Below, one piece after another: positions 35,023 through 46,339 of a stretch of DNA of 64,000 bases (its first letter is position 1; each line of letters opens with the position of its first letter). Location: assembly GCA_024867545.1 (NCBI GenBank), contig JANFNE010000018.1, positions 1,054,001 to 1,118,000 of the forward strand, written 5' to 3'. The notes under the pieces were generated by a model. The model saw only the letters and a list, made by a program, of their open reading frames with translations, was not told where the DNA came from and did no database searches. A program made the translations under genes and the position numbers. This stretch comes from Phytopythium helicoides. Its lineage: Eukaryota > Oomycota > Peronosporomycetes > Pythiales > Pythiaceae.

Positions 35023-38000
35023 ATGGCGCGGCCGCTGGGGCTGCTGCTGGCCGCGCTGGCGCTGGCGCTGGCGCTCGCGCGGCCCTGGCTGATGGCTGAG
35101 ACGGTGCGTATGGCGGTGGGGCTGGCGCTGCGGCTGCTGCAGCTGCTCGTGCTCGCGGTGGGCGCCGGGAGCTTCTGGTGGGCGCTGCGCTCGTACCAGC
35201 TCGCGCTCGAGCAGGAGCTGTTCGACCAGGCGCTGCAGCGGTTCCGCTACTACCGGCGCTACCGCAGCCGTACGAGCAGCGGCGGGTCGTCGGCGCCGCC
35301 GGTGGGGCGGCTGGGCGAGCCCTCGGGCGACGGGATGCTGGACGCGGGCTTCCAGCTGCGCGTGCTCAAGCGACTGCCCATCTCGGCGCACCTGCGCACC
35401 TCCTGGGGGCTCCCCGACGCGCTCAGCGACGAGATCGCCGCGCTCTCGCGCCTGCTCGTGCGCGACTACGTGAGCTACTGGTTCGCGCCCATCTCGCCCG
35501 CGAGTGACGAGTTCCCGCACGACGTCAAGTTCCTCCTTGCCGACCTGCTCGGGGCGATCGCCTCGCGGCTAATGGAGATTGACTCCTCGCAGGCGCTCAC
35601 CATGGTCGCCAAGGGAGTCGAGCTGTTCAGGATGCACCTTGGGTGGTTCAGAGAGGCGTACGCGCAGCTCGCAGAAGAGTACCCGGACGTGTTCGACGCA
35701 GTGGAGGAGACCGACGAGAACCTCGCCAAGAGACAAGAGTACGTTCGCGCCTACGTCCAACGCTCGCAGTTTGTGCACCCAGGCTGCGTCGACAACCAGC
35801 CTGAAACAGGGGAAAAAGAGCGCTGAGACTGCGGAGGCGCTGTATCTTCGCCACCTCGCGACGCAGCTGTTAGTGCAGCTCAAACCGCAGTTCGGGCAGC
35901 AGTACGATACAAACCTCTTCGTCTCGATCGCCGTCAACCTGCTGCGCGAAATCACAGCTTTCAAGGTCCTCAAGCCGCTCACTGAATATGCGCAGCCGCG
36001 ATACGCGAACGAGGTTGTAGTTGCGAGTCTAGGTGCTTTCATCGACGACAAGGACGCAGCAGTAAGCCTGCAGTCACAGTCAACGACCACTACCGCAGGG
36101 GCAATGAGTGCACGGCCATCGCTCAACAAGCTGCGCATGACCGGGAGCTTTCTCTACAAGGCGAGTAAGCGGAGCAGCGAGACCGCAGAGGCAGCGTTCC
36201 AGGCGCTCGTTGATGCAGTCTCCTCAGCCGCAACGACCGCGACCGCAGGTGCTACAGAAGCCATGTTTGACGGAGATGAATGGTCAGACAACGCTGCATT
36301 CACGTTAGGCAGCTCTGTGTTTAGTGCTCTAGCTCCGCAAAGCAGCGGCGCAAGCGGAGATCGGAAAACCATTACTTCTCTTTTCTCACTAGACGAACGG
36401 ATCAATCTCCGAAGGCATCACGACTCATGGCGACGCCGCGCAATTTCATAGCGGCAGGGTCATCATTGGCTACAGCACACAAGACCTACTGGTGATTCTT
36501 CGGGTCGCTCGAACACTCATCTCGACGACCTCAAGAATGTCAAGGCCAACATCGGCTCAAGCCTGAACTCATCGCTAGGCAAGGTCAAGAAGCGCTTTCG
36601 CACACTGAGTGGCCATCCAAACGAGCAAGGGCAGTCTGGCGCCCCTCACTCTTCTTCAAGCATCACTGGATCACTGTCATCAAATGCAGCCGCACGAATG
36701 ATCCGCAAACCTGGACAGCTATTTCAGAAGGCATGGAAAAGAAACGAGTCGGGGCACGGAGTGATGTCCCCCGGGATGTCCATGGGCGAATCATTCGATG
36801 ATCTCATGACCCCACCAACTACACCCGATGGGGAGAGTCGAATCCGAAGCAATGCGCGCATCGTAGACGAACCGTTTGACGATGATGATGCTGAAATTGA
36901 AGAAGAGTGTGAAGAAGAGGAGGAGGCAGAAGTGGAGGTTGAGAATGGAGAAGATGAGCCGGTTGTTGTTGAGAGAGTGGGCTGACGCGCGCTTCAGACT
37001 ACACAAACTCGTTTTCTGGTGTATTCGCCAGTCGAGGGAGCCTCGGCAGTCAGCGAGGGAGTGATGCAAACAGTTCGATTGCTAGCCCGGGCAAGATGGC
37101 TGATCGCGTGGTGCTGCTCTGGAGAAAACAGGTGACAAACTACGTCAGAATGTATAACGACCGGCCAGAGATGCGTAGTTCTGCGCGCTCGCGGGAGCTT
37201 TACGAGCTGCTATCGGCGCTGGAAGACGTGCTAATGTTGGGGTATCAGTCGCCAACGGGTCAGTCGCAGTCGAATGACAACTCGATGACACGTACAAGTG
37301 ATCTGACCGGACGCGCGTCAGATTCAACCGTGCTCATGATGTCTGAAGATGACCTTGTTCTCCAATCTCCAGCCCAAGGACAGCGACTATCCTCTCCGTC
37401 GTGCTTCTTCGAGTCAGACCCATCCGGTGCTGATTTGTATTACTACTGGAACTACCTCGCCCAGGATCGACCAGGGACACCGCTGCTAAACGACCACTGG
37501 CGATTCATTGCGACACGGTGCCCTCCTTGTTGCGAAAGCGATTCGTTCGTCTCGACGCGTGGCGTCCAGTGGCTGCTTGTCGCGCTGGAAAAAGGGCTCT
37601 TATGGGAATTCTTCACCGGGCTTCGATTGCACGCGGACGTGACCCAGCAGTTCTATGAAGAGTACTCGGTTCTAAGCGACGCGAAGCGGTTCGACAGTGT
37701 TCTCAAGAGCTTGCGGCAACTGAACAATGTCAAGGTGTCATTGGAGATTCCTCTTATCCTAGGACGCAAGAGCGAGATGGATCAAGAGTTTGGGGTTTCG
37801 CCCACGTCGAGCCGTAGCCACGCCACGAGCCCGACAAATAGTGTCATTCGGGTGCTAGAAAGTGTGTGGGAGACAGAGCGCTATGTTCCGATTCAAGGTT
37901 GGGTGAAGGCGCAAGATAAACGACGTCAAGAGTTGCCTTCATCTGAGTGGGTATGGGAAGGTGAATGGGCACTAGAGAAGCTCGAAGGAGATGCTCCGGC

Positions 38001-40161
38001 AGGTACGCGGAGACTCTTCTGACAGCGAGCGTGGTACTGGTGGTGGTGTCCATGATAAGGTCGACGGGTCGTGGGAGTATGCAAAAACCTTTGAGGACCG
38101 CTTTCACGAGAAGGAGAAGAAGTTTGACTCGGTGCGGCGGCGACGATGGATCCGCAAACGTCGTCAGCTACCACCAGTGCTGGTGCTGGCTCTGTCGCCT
38201 TCTTCGGTCTCCCCGCTCTCTCCTTCGTTTACTGAGAGTGTCAAGCCCGAAACTGTGGAGGGTGCCAGTGGAATTGTCAGGCGCCGATCTGGATCTGGCG
38301 CTATGAATGGTTTGAGCAAAGCCCGTCGACTGAAGAACCGGATCGACATGTTTGCGCGTGATAAAGCGGACAAGCTTGAAAAGGCAGCCAAAGCCAAGGC
38401 TGGGCGGCCTCTAGTGAAGCGGCGCTCGTTCAGCTTTGACAAGAGCAGTCCCACAAGTCCGATTTCGACTCCAGGATTGGCCGCTCTGAATGTTGAGCTA
38501 GACGCGTTCCGTAACGCTGCCGCGGCGCTGGAAGGAGTTGCTGATGGCAACAACTCCGTGCCAAATGTGCGTCGGAAGAGTCTTGGCAAACCAGCAAGCA
38601 ACACTTCTGGCATTTATTCCCGCGAGATCAGTAGCCAAATATCCTCGTCAGGCTATGAGGACGATGTGGAAGACAACAGCGACGATGACTTGTGCTTTCG
38701 CTGTCTGAAGGCCCTTCCACCCGCTGACGCAGGGATTTGTCATAGCTGCCACCAGCGTGTGTGCTCATCGTGCCACAACTTCTTCGCATTCACAGCGTTT
38801 CCGCCACCGCTTGAGTCAACGAAGAAAAATCGCGTGTGCGGCAACTGCTACGACCGGCTTGTGAGCAAGTATAAACTGCGGGTAGAGGCTCATGTTGGCA
38901 AGTATCTGATCAAAGAGAAGGATCGCGAGCTGCCAGATTTGTTCGGATCGAGCTCCTCGAGCAGTGTTGGCAACGACAGTGCTCCTGCATCGACATTAAA
39001 CTCCTCGCTCTCTTCACCAACGGGTACTTCAAGTTCAAATCCACGATTCGAGTTGACAATGCGTATCAAGGGCGAGAGTGCTTACGCATGGACAGCTGTC
39101 AAGACCTTCCACGACTTTGAGGTCCTTGAGAAGGAGCTATTCGAAAAGCTCAAGAAGCAAGAAAAGAAACATGGTACTGGATGCAAGCAGTGCCATTGGA
39201 AAGGTATCGACTACGCAGAACTGCATACAGTCGAGCCATCACTGCGGAAACTACCGATCGCTGCACTCTCGTACGAGAAGCGGTTGTATGTGCTAGAAGA
39301 GTTTCTCCAGAGCCTACTTGCGTGTGATACCCTTGGGCAGAGCTCAGCGGTGCAGAAATTCCTGTTGCTCACGAATGGGGTCGTCTCTGCTAACGGAGCA
39401 GGAGGCAGTACCAGCGCAGGGACAGTCTCGTGATGGCGCTGAAACTGGGTCCTTTGGTAGTGCTGGAGCTTCCGACAGGTGCGACTGGGTCGGCTCAAGT
39501 TGGATCTGGAGCGTCTGGTGCCTGCATCCGGATCGCTCGTCATGGAGAATGGCAAGTGGAAGAAGGGTCGATGGATCGCTCCGGACGCCAACTCCAAGGA
39601 GACCAAAATGCGCGTGTTGCAGAAGATGGAAGTGAGCCTCTTTGCAGCTCTGAGCGAGGTATTTGAGTTCGACGGCATTGGCGCCGTGCGACGGCACCTC
39701 TTCTCCGTGACCCGTTCGTTCATCAAGGCATTTCTGAGCGCGAGCCACTTTCGCATGCTCGAGCGCCAAGTGCTGTCGCTCACCGAGCCAAAGAAGCTAG
39801 GCCGCGGGTGTGCACGCGCTTCGCGACTACATGTTCCCTCCCGCGACGGCGCCCGTGGTACCGCCCGCGCCAGAACTCACAGCAGACGAGATGCGCGCGC
39901 TGCGAGGCAAGTGCTTGGACGCACTGCTGGCGAGCTTTCCTTCTAAGCTGGTGTCGCTGATGGGCGAGTCGGCGTGCGCGAACGCGGCGCTCAAGGTGCC
40001 ACGACTTTTTGCAGCACGAGGTGATGGTCAAGAACCTGCTCTTCAGCCTCGCGGACGAGCTGCTCCTGCACCTGTTCCCCGAGGCGAGCGTGTACAAACT
40101 GCAGCCGCGCAGCGCAGTGTCGGCGCACTCTGCTCCTGCGTCCCCGACGCGCCAGGTTTGA
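35023..40161 (+). CDS. Multidomain sorting nexin: PXA-RUN-DysF-FYVE-like-PX-Nexin_C (frame breaks)
   Basis: About 1,711 residues after frame correction. From the ATG at 35023: two hydrophobic N-terminal segments, then a PXA domain (residues 110-340; LSRLLVRDYVSYWF, NLLREITAFKVLKPL), an acidic/Ser linker, a RUN-like domain (690-910; VQWLLVALEKGLLWEFFTGL), a dysferlin-type DysF module (945-1045; EWVWEGEW-like, then GSWEYAKTF and VRRRRWIRKR), a FYVE-like zinc finger with four C-x2-C pairs (1220-1280), a PX domain (1340-1450) and Nexin_C (1520-1690; EVMVKNLLFSLADELLLHLF). PXA/PX/Nexin_C define the SNX13/SNX14/Mdm1 group, ER-anchored tethers at endolysosome or lipid-droplet contacts. Shifts lie near 35815, 36970, 38005, 39426, 39478, 39805 and 39993; an in-frame TAG sits at 36449-36451. 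The PXA and Nexin_C domains each span a break and continue collinearly, supporting a single gene. Confidence 0.75.
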
Positions 40162-40206
40162 TGCGTGACATGATGCTAGAGTGGGGTGGCATTGAGACAG
40201 TGTACA

Positions 40207-40668
40207 CTACTTTTGCTCGCTCTTCTCGATGGCGCGCTCGATGGCCTGCAGCTTTTGCGCGACGCGCGAGCGCTTCTTGGTGCGCGCGTTCTGGTTGATG
40301 GCCTTGAGGCGCTCCTTGCCCGATGCCTTGATGTCGGTGAGCGCGAGCGCCGTGCCCGACTGCAGCACGCGGCTGGCCATGACCTCCTCGATGTTCTGGT
40401 TGATGAATCCCGTGACGGCCTTGCCGCCGTTGCCCTTGAAGCCGCTGGCGCCGCGGCGGATCTCGGTCGTGGGGTCTGCATGCATGCCCGTCAGCGCCGC
40501 TGCCAGCCACCCGTTCCTCGCCAAAACGTGAAGACACTTACTCCCTTTCTTGGTGAACTTGGCCGCCGACAGCTTGTGGCCGTACTGCTTGACCTTCTTG
40601 GACGGCTTGGCCGCCGCGTTCTTGACGGCCTTCTTGCCCTTCTTGAGGTATCCGCTGCCCTGCGCCAT
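40207..40668 (-). CDS. DUF2462/UPF0390-like small basic protein, two exons
   Basis: Exons are 40542-40668 and 40207-40475, split by a 66-nt intron (GTAAGT...ATGCAG, CTGAC branch candidate). The product has 131 residues. It starts [19 protein letters not shown], is very Lys-rich, and contains [20 protein letters not shown], then a basic C-terminal helix. The M-A-Q-G start, the Lys-rich stretch and the I-x-x-x-I-E-x-x-M-A-x-R pattern are those of DUF2462 (UPF0390; human C19orf53), small nuclear/nucleolar proteins of unclear function. The intron length is a multiple of three and contains no stop, so unspliced reading is possible, but the perfect donor and family alignment favour splicing. Its 3' end is only 45 bp from the convergent sorting nexin gene, and it is divergent from uL3m. 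Confidence 0.65.
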   Translation of the reverse strand: MAQGSGYLKKGKKAVKNAAAKPSKKVKQYGHKLSAAKFTKKGSKCLHVLARNGWLAAALTGMHADPTTEIRRGASGFKGNGGKAVTGFINQNIEEVMASRVLQSGTALALTDIKASGKERLKAINQNARTKKRSRVAQKLQAIERAIEKSEQK

Positions 40669-40869
40669 CGCTTCCTCTCGGCTGTGTTGCTGCTTTGAGT
40701 TGGTCGCCTCTCGGCTGGCAGCAAACTCTGGCGCGCTCCAGACGAAATCTAGCGCGCTCCAGATCGATGTGGCGCGCTCCAGACGCTCCATCGGACTCTC
40801 TGGTAGTCAAAGAACCCACCACACGTATTTGTTCTCGCAGGTATACGCGGCCAAAACTTTCAGTGTACA

Positions 40870-40880
40870 CTCACTTTTGC
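40870..40880 (+). promoter_or_regulatory. Initiator-like element of mitochondrial uL3
   Basis: CTCACTTTTGC lies 40-50 nt before the ATG at 40920 and fits the T-C-A-Y-T-T core of the oomycete initiator. It sits in the 251-bp region shared with the divergent DUF2462-like gene. Confidence 0.4.
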
Positions 40881-40919
40881 GCGCTGGGTCGGTGGCCACA
40901 GAACGCCACCCCCCAGCTA

Positions 40920-41813
40920 ATGGCGACGAGCGCGATGCTGCTGCGCCGCGGGCTGTGGCTGCGCCCGCAGGCGTCGGCGGCGGGCCGCGCGCTGTCGACG
41001 GCCGCCGCGTCACCTTCTTCTTCTACTTCTTCGCTGGAGGCCAAGCCGTGGGCGCCGGAGAAGAAGCGCACGGGGCTGCTGGCCGTCAAGGTGGGCATGA
41101 TGCCCGTGTGGGACGACTTTGGCTTCCGGCACAACTGCACGGTGCTGCAGGTCGAGGAGTGCCAGGTGACGCAGGTCAAGACGGCCGACGTGCACGGCTT
41201 CTCGTCGCTGCAGCTTGGCGTCGGGCGTTCGCAAGGCGCGCAACGTGAGCAAGCCCGTGCTCGGCCACCTTGGCCAAGGCCGGCGCGCCGCCCAAGCGCC
41301 AGCTGCAGGAGTTCCGCGTCTCGGACGACGCGCTGCTGCCGCTCGGCACCACGCTCTCGGCGCTGCACTTCACGCCCGGGCAGTTCGTCGACGTCTGCGG
41401 CATCAGCAAGGGCAAGGGGATTCCAGGGCGTCATGAAGCGCCACAACTTTGCCGGACAGCCCGCCTCGCACGGTAACTCCAAGACGCAGCGACACATGGG
41501 CTCCACGGGACAGTGCCAGGACCCTGGCAAGGTCTTCAAGGGAAAGAAGATGCCCGGACGCCTAGGCGGAGAGCGCGTCACGCGCGACAACCTCTGGATC
41601 GCCAAGATCGACGTCGAGCGCAACCTCCTCTATGTCAAGGGCAGCGTGCCCGGCAACAGCGGAGGCATCGTGCGCGTCACCGACGCGCGCAAGAAGACGC
41701 CCGCCGCCCCGCTGCCGTACCCGACCTACATCCCGGCCGAAGGCGAGCAGCTGCCGGCCGAGATCATGGCTCCCGCCGGCGACGTCGACCCGTACCATTA
41801 CGACGACAAGTAG
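40920..41813 (+). CDS. Mitochondrial large-subunit ribosomal protein uL3 (three +1 frame breaks)
   Basis: The product is about 296 residues. An Arg/Ser/Ala-rich presequence ([20 protein letters not shown]) is followed by [19 protein letters not shown], the conserved uL3 start. Later come [40 protein letters not shown] and the [13 protein letters not shown] end strand, all uL3 hallmarks. uL3 is an early assembly protein near the peptidyl-transferase centre, here in mitochondria. Three single extra bases break the frame: near 41223 (GTCGGGCG), near 41268 (CACCTTGG) and near 41418 (AAGGGGATTCC). Removing each gives one continuous uL3 of 891 coding nt ending at the TAG 41811-41813. An essential mitochondrial gene with three breaks all of the +1 type argues for sequencing error. 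Confidence 0.9.
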   Translation: MATSAMLLRRGLWLRPQASAAGRALSTAAASPSSSTSSLEAKPWAPEKKRTGLLAVKVGMMPVWDDFGFRHNCTVLQVEECQVTQVKTADVHGFSSLQLGVGRSQGAQREQARARPPWPRPARRPSASCRSSASRTTRCCRSAPRSRRCTSRPGSSSTSAASARARGFQGVMKRHNFAGQPASHGNSKTQRHMGSTGQCQDPGKVFKGKKMPGRLGGERVTRDNLWIAKIDVERNLLYVKGSVPGNSGGIVRVTDARKKTPAAPLPYPTYIPAEGEQLPAEIMAPAGDVDPYHYDDK

Positions 41814-44800
41814 ACAGCAGGGAGAACAGAGCGAACACGCAGCAGGTCTTTTTAGCTCGAGGCAACACGACCGACAGCACTGGCCTGCTGCTTTGATGAA
41901 CGCGCTTGTTGTTCTTGGTGTTGTGTGGATAGTGCTGGACATCGGTCTGGGCAACAGCGTTCGTGATGTATGATGACCTTGCTGCCTTGTTGATCCTTCG
42001 CGGGCACCAGGCGTGCGCCTAGATAGACTAAACAGACACTGGTAGCAGGTAGCGTTGGCGCATGGCGTGCTCAAAGTTCGAGTGCGCAAGTGCACCACGC
42101 GCACTTTCCTCATAGCTTTGCATGGTTTGCGTGTTCATGCCACAAGACTAACTTGTTGTGCCATGATGATAATGCTCGATATATTAGACTTTTCCAGTAT
42201 ACTTCGGGATTTGTTTGACCTCGGAGAGGGTAACAAGACGCATGCGAGGCGCAACGTTTGCACTACCACGAATGAAATTTCATTACGTTGGGAGGCTTGC
42301 AAGTTGAGTTTGACCGTGCTCGAAACAATATCTTTGGCTTGTTTCTGGATCATTGGAATTGCGCTCTTCCCAACGAGATCGAGGATTTGCCACGTTTGCG
42401 AGCCACCTACACAAACTCTGTTTCCAGGGCTGGTTGGCTGCCAGACTTTTCATCAACCTCAAGGATACACATGCAGAATGCCATCTCCATCGAGTCAAAG
42501 AAGCTTGCTCATTTGTTCAAACGACAAGATCGCCGTATTTGCCATCTCACGTGGATGGCAGTCCAGGTCAAAGATAGATTTTCTTCACGGGGATACTCGC
42601 TACGGTCACCGCGTAGTAGATGTCGTCACTCCCCAACGGTGATAGCACCTCACTACGCTGAAGCTCAACACAGATAAGTAGTGTAACAAGTAAGACGAGA
42701 TATGGACAGACCGGTGGGTTGTCGAGTTATAGAGATACTTCGTGCATACAACTGGTGGTGGTGGTGACGTGCAACCTACAGTGCCGGTTGTTTGCACCGG
42801 GAGATTTATGAGCCGATTCGTAGTTGCACCGAGTCTGGATGATAAACCTGTCGAGAGACGAAACTTCGAGATACTCGGTAGGAATACAAAGTGCTGTTAG
42901 GGGCTCAATACACATAAAATTTGCTTCCACAGTACGCCTACGAAGTGGATAAAAACCTGTGTCCTTCACCACGACTCATGACACTCATGCCATGACGAAA
43001 GCGACTCTGACGATACTGTGGATGTTGCTGGTGAGCAAGCAATTGTGCTGCATACCAAGATGCTTCTACTACGAGAATTGGAGACAACGACTCGCAAATC
43101 GTGTGTATGGTGCACAATAGTGGTGTAGAACAGATCGGCCAGATATCTGACGTGGATGGCAGCACAAACAAAGCAGCCCACATAGCATTGTGGTGGCTTC
43201 GCACGAAAACGAATCTAATGGTCTAATGACAGCAGACTTATTCATTGCAAGGGGTCTCCCCATCCCCACGGAGTGGTAGGTGATGCCATACGATACATTA
43301 GTAGTCGACGTTTTCGAAGACAATAGCCGATGGCTACACGGATGAAGCAATCGAAGACCTAGACTCTCGCAGGCGCTCGCACAAAAGCGTCAAGCTGTAC
43401 TCGTAGATTCAAGGCAAAACTCTATCTGTAGCCAGCACGACATAACTGATGGACTCCAAGAAGGACGTAGCATCACGAAGTTCGTAGTGCGCACTAGAAA
43501 GTGATGATTGTTCATAGCTCCAGAAATTTTACGCTTTGGAAGCATGCGAGCGCTATGGGCTCGAGCTGACCTTTAACTATCGGTGCGGCTAATGAACGAG
43601 CATGGAAGACCATATATGTATCGAAACCATTTGCAAACTCGTTGGTACGGTGTGGATACGCCATCTTAGTTGGTAAAGCTAATGTGATTATGATACCTTT
43701 GGCACCGGCCTTAGGTGGTTACGACTCCTCAAAGTGCTCTCAACCCACCGCCATACATTCTGCGTGCTAGATGACGATAAGTGAGGCATGACGGTTGTTT
43801 AGATAGCTTGTCGTCGCAATCTTTCGCCATGCAAACGTGGTACAATGACATGGTCGGAACTGACGCAATTGACGTTTTGTTGAGTCGCATTTGCGTTACC
43901 GTCAAGGACGAGTTCAACGCGATCTCGTTCTTGACATCTCGATGCACGTAACATCGAGACTAGGTGAAAGTAGTTGAGGCATTTGATTGATTTGCAACTA
44001 TGTTTGCGGTGACAAGCAGGCGCGGATGATTTGTTCACTCTTGAAAATGGCAGCCCTGAGCTTGGATTCAAGCACTCCATGTGACCTCAGACTCACTCAA
44101 GAACGAACTTGGCCATTAACGGTAACGTCACCTCCTGGACCACTAGGGACGTAACACCATCATGAGTATTAGATCTGGTATCTGGTATCGCAGCATTGTC
44201 GCCTCGAAAGGATTGTGTCATCCTGACTTCAAGTTGATGCAATAGCTATTATGTACCTATATTTTGGTACTTTCTGGCTGTATCAGCACGCCAAGCTCAA
44301 CAAACAGCAAAACACGTCGCCACCTGCTTGCGTTACCCGACGACTCGCTCGCTGTGAGCTTTTCAACAAGTGCATTCTTCTGTTCGTACAGTATCCAGTA
44401 ACTTGGGCAAACACGTCGTCGACGCACCCTGTGGCAAAAGCTTTGGGGTCTGCAAAAAGCCAGCGAGCGATCCTTGATGGTCGCGACATCGGCAGCAGTG
44501 GTGCCGTCAGTGGCCGCTCGAGAGCTGACGCAGATGGCGACTGGAGAGTCGATGGTCTCTCTGCAGCGCTCTACCACCCTGCTCTATGCATTAAACCATT
44601 CCGAAGTTGGTGATGTATGATAATCGGCGGAACCGCACGGGCCATGACAAGCAGAAAGGTGTCAACTTTTTCTTTCTCTATCAATCAATCAATGCAGCAA
44701 TTAAGTGATGGCGATTCGCACGTGCAGACAGCGATATCGAGCCAACAGCGGCGTGGACGGAGAGTCTCCACAGCCACGGGGCGACGGTACACGAGCGGCT

Positions 44801-46339
44801 CAGTAATCGTGGAAGATGCACACAGCGGAATGGAGTCCGCCCACAGTTGCATGATCGAACAGCGGTTGCAGAGTCAGCTTCAACTCTTCACGCGGGACAC
44901 GTGAGTAACGATTGCACTTTCGGCCGCAATGCCACGCGTGACTGCTGTCGCAGCGCACGGCAGCGCGCTCGGCTGCTGAATTTCGGCCGCTGGACCAGCT
45001 CAGCCCTGCTGTTTGCTGTTGGCTGATAGGCGGCAGCCATGGAGTGCGAACTCATGATCGTATCAGCGTGAGGTCGCTGCGACGGTCGCATGCTGGTCGC
45101 GACCAGGCTGGATTCGCAGGTGCGACGAGTGCGATATGAGAACTCGAGGCTGCTGACTGGGCTGACGTGGCGATGGCGGAGGACTGACGCGCCGTGCCAT
45201 GGCACGCACAGAGAGATTCTCACTGGGAAAAATCTAGGTACCACCGCCGTACAGTGGCGCACTTTATCATCATCACAACTCGCGTTGTCACGCGGATGAG
45301 CGACCTGCGGAGACAGGCGCTCGAAGAGAGTGCGCGAGCGAAATGAGCCATATCGTTGCAGTGAACAAGAATCGAAGCGGTGAGCGCGTGTAGTTGTGTG
45401 GCGTAAATCTACGGTACAAACAGGCGCGCGGTGCGGCCGCGGCCCTGAGTTCCCGCCGCTCGTCCGATTGCAGCATGGAGCATCCTGGTTGTCGTCACCT
45501 CGAAGGCTCGGCACGAATGGGGTTACAGTACGTCCAGCTATACAAGCGACAAGTGGTTTCACCCACGACAACGCCCCGTCTATGACCGTAACATCCGGAG
45601 CGGCGTGCTCGTTGTTCCCCCGTTCCCCCAGCCTCCTCCGCTCCGCTCGGGGCTCGAGGCCACGACGGTCGCAAGCTTTAATTCGGCTCGCTCCTGCATT
45701 AGTTTGCTTTAGTTGGTGGGTGGATCGGCCAGAACTAAAGGCATCCATCGCATAATTTAATAGTGGCGTTGAGTTCAATCCGCCGTCGCGAGCACCGAGC
45801 GATCAAGTCAGTCCAGCGCCGCGGAGGAGTTCAGCGTGGTATACTTTCCTTCATAGTTTCTTGTTCAGACAAGATAGTAAGTTCGGGAGGAGGCGTCCGC
45901 TCTTCCAAGTATACAATCCGCAAGAGTAAAGAAGTCAGCGCGGTCGGTCGGATCTCGGCGCGCGAGTCGCCGTGCCATCTGTCGTCGACTAGGGCTCGCA
46001 ACAGCCAATAGGAGGTAAAGGCGGTCATTGTCGCCCGGCTCTGCTCGTGCCCGTCCCCCTCCGCCCAGACGTCATAGCCGCGGCGCGCGCCAGCTGTGGT
46101 TGCCGCGGGCTTGCAGGGGAAATATCCACCCACGTTGTCCCCTCTCTCCCTCTCTTCACAAGGAGTTTGTATGGGATGCGGGTAGCAGAGCGCCAGTTCG
46201 GCGGCCCGCGGCGGCGGGTCCCAGGGCCGCCCACATCCCAATTTGCCTGCTAGCGCGCTCGTCGGCTACAGCGAATTACATCGGAAGAAGCGCTCGCGCC
46301 TTTCTCCAGCCAGCCCCCACAACGACTTTTCCCCCCAAG
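41814..46339. other. 4.5-kb region without a recognisable gene
   Basis: This is the largest gene-free stretch. It has lower GC than the flanks. Open frames such as 42055-42642 (+), 44251-44613 (+) and 44888-45778 (-) have atypical composition and no motif I recognise. I see no transposase, reverse transcriptase, tRNA or rRNA. It may hold decayed sequence, a non-coding RNA, or regulatory DNA for the secreted protein gene at 46340. Confidence 0.4.

Noticed and set aside
42055..42642. Plus-strand frame considered as a decayed gene
   Set aside because: Fragments in three frames gave only vague resemblance to known families. No motif was convincing enough to name.
44888..45778. Minus-strand frame of 296 codons in the gene-free region
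   Set aside because: It is Arg/Ser/His-rich with no domain, signal peptide or paralogue, as expected from chance in this base composition.
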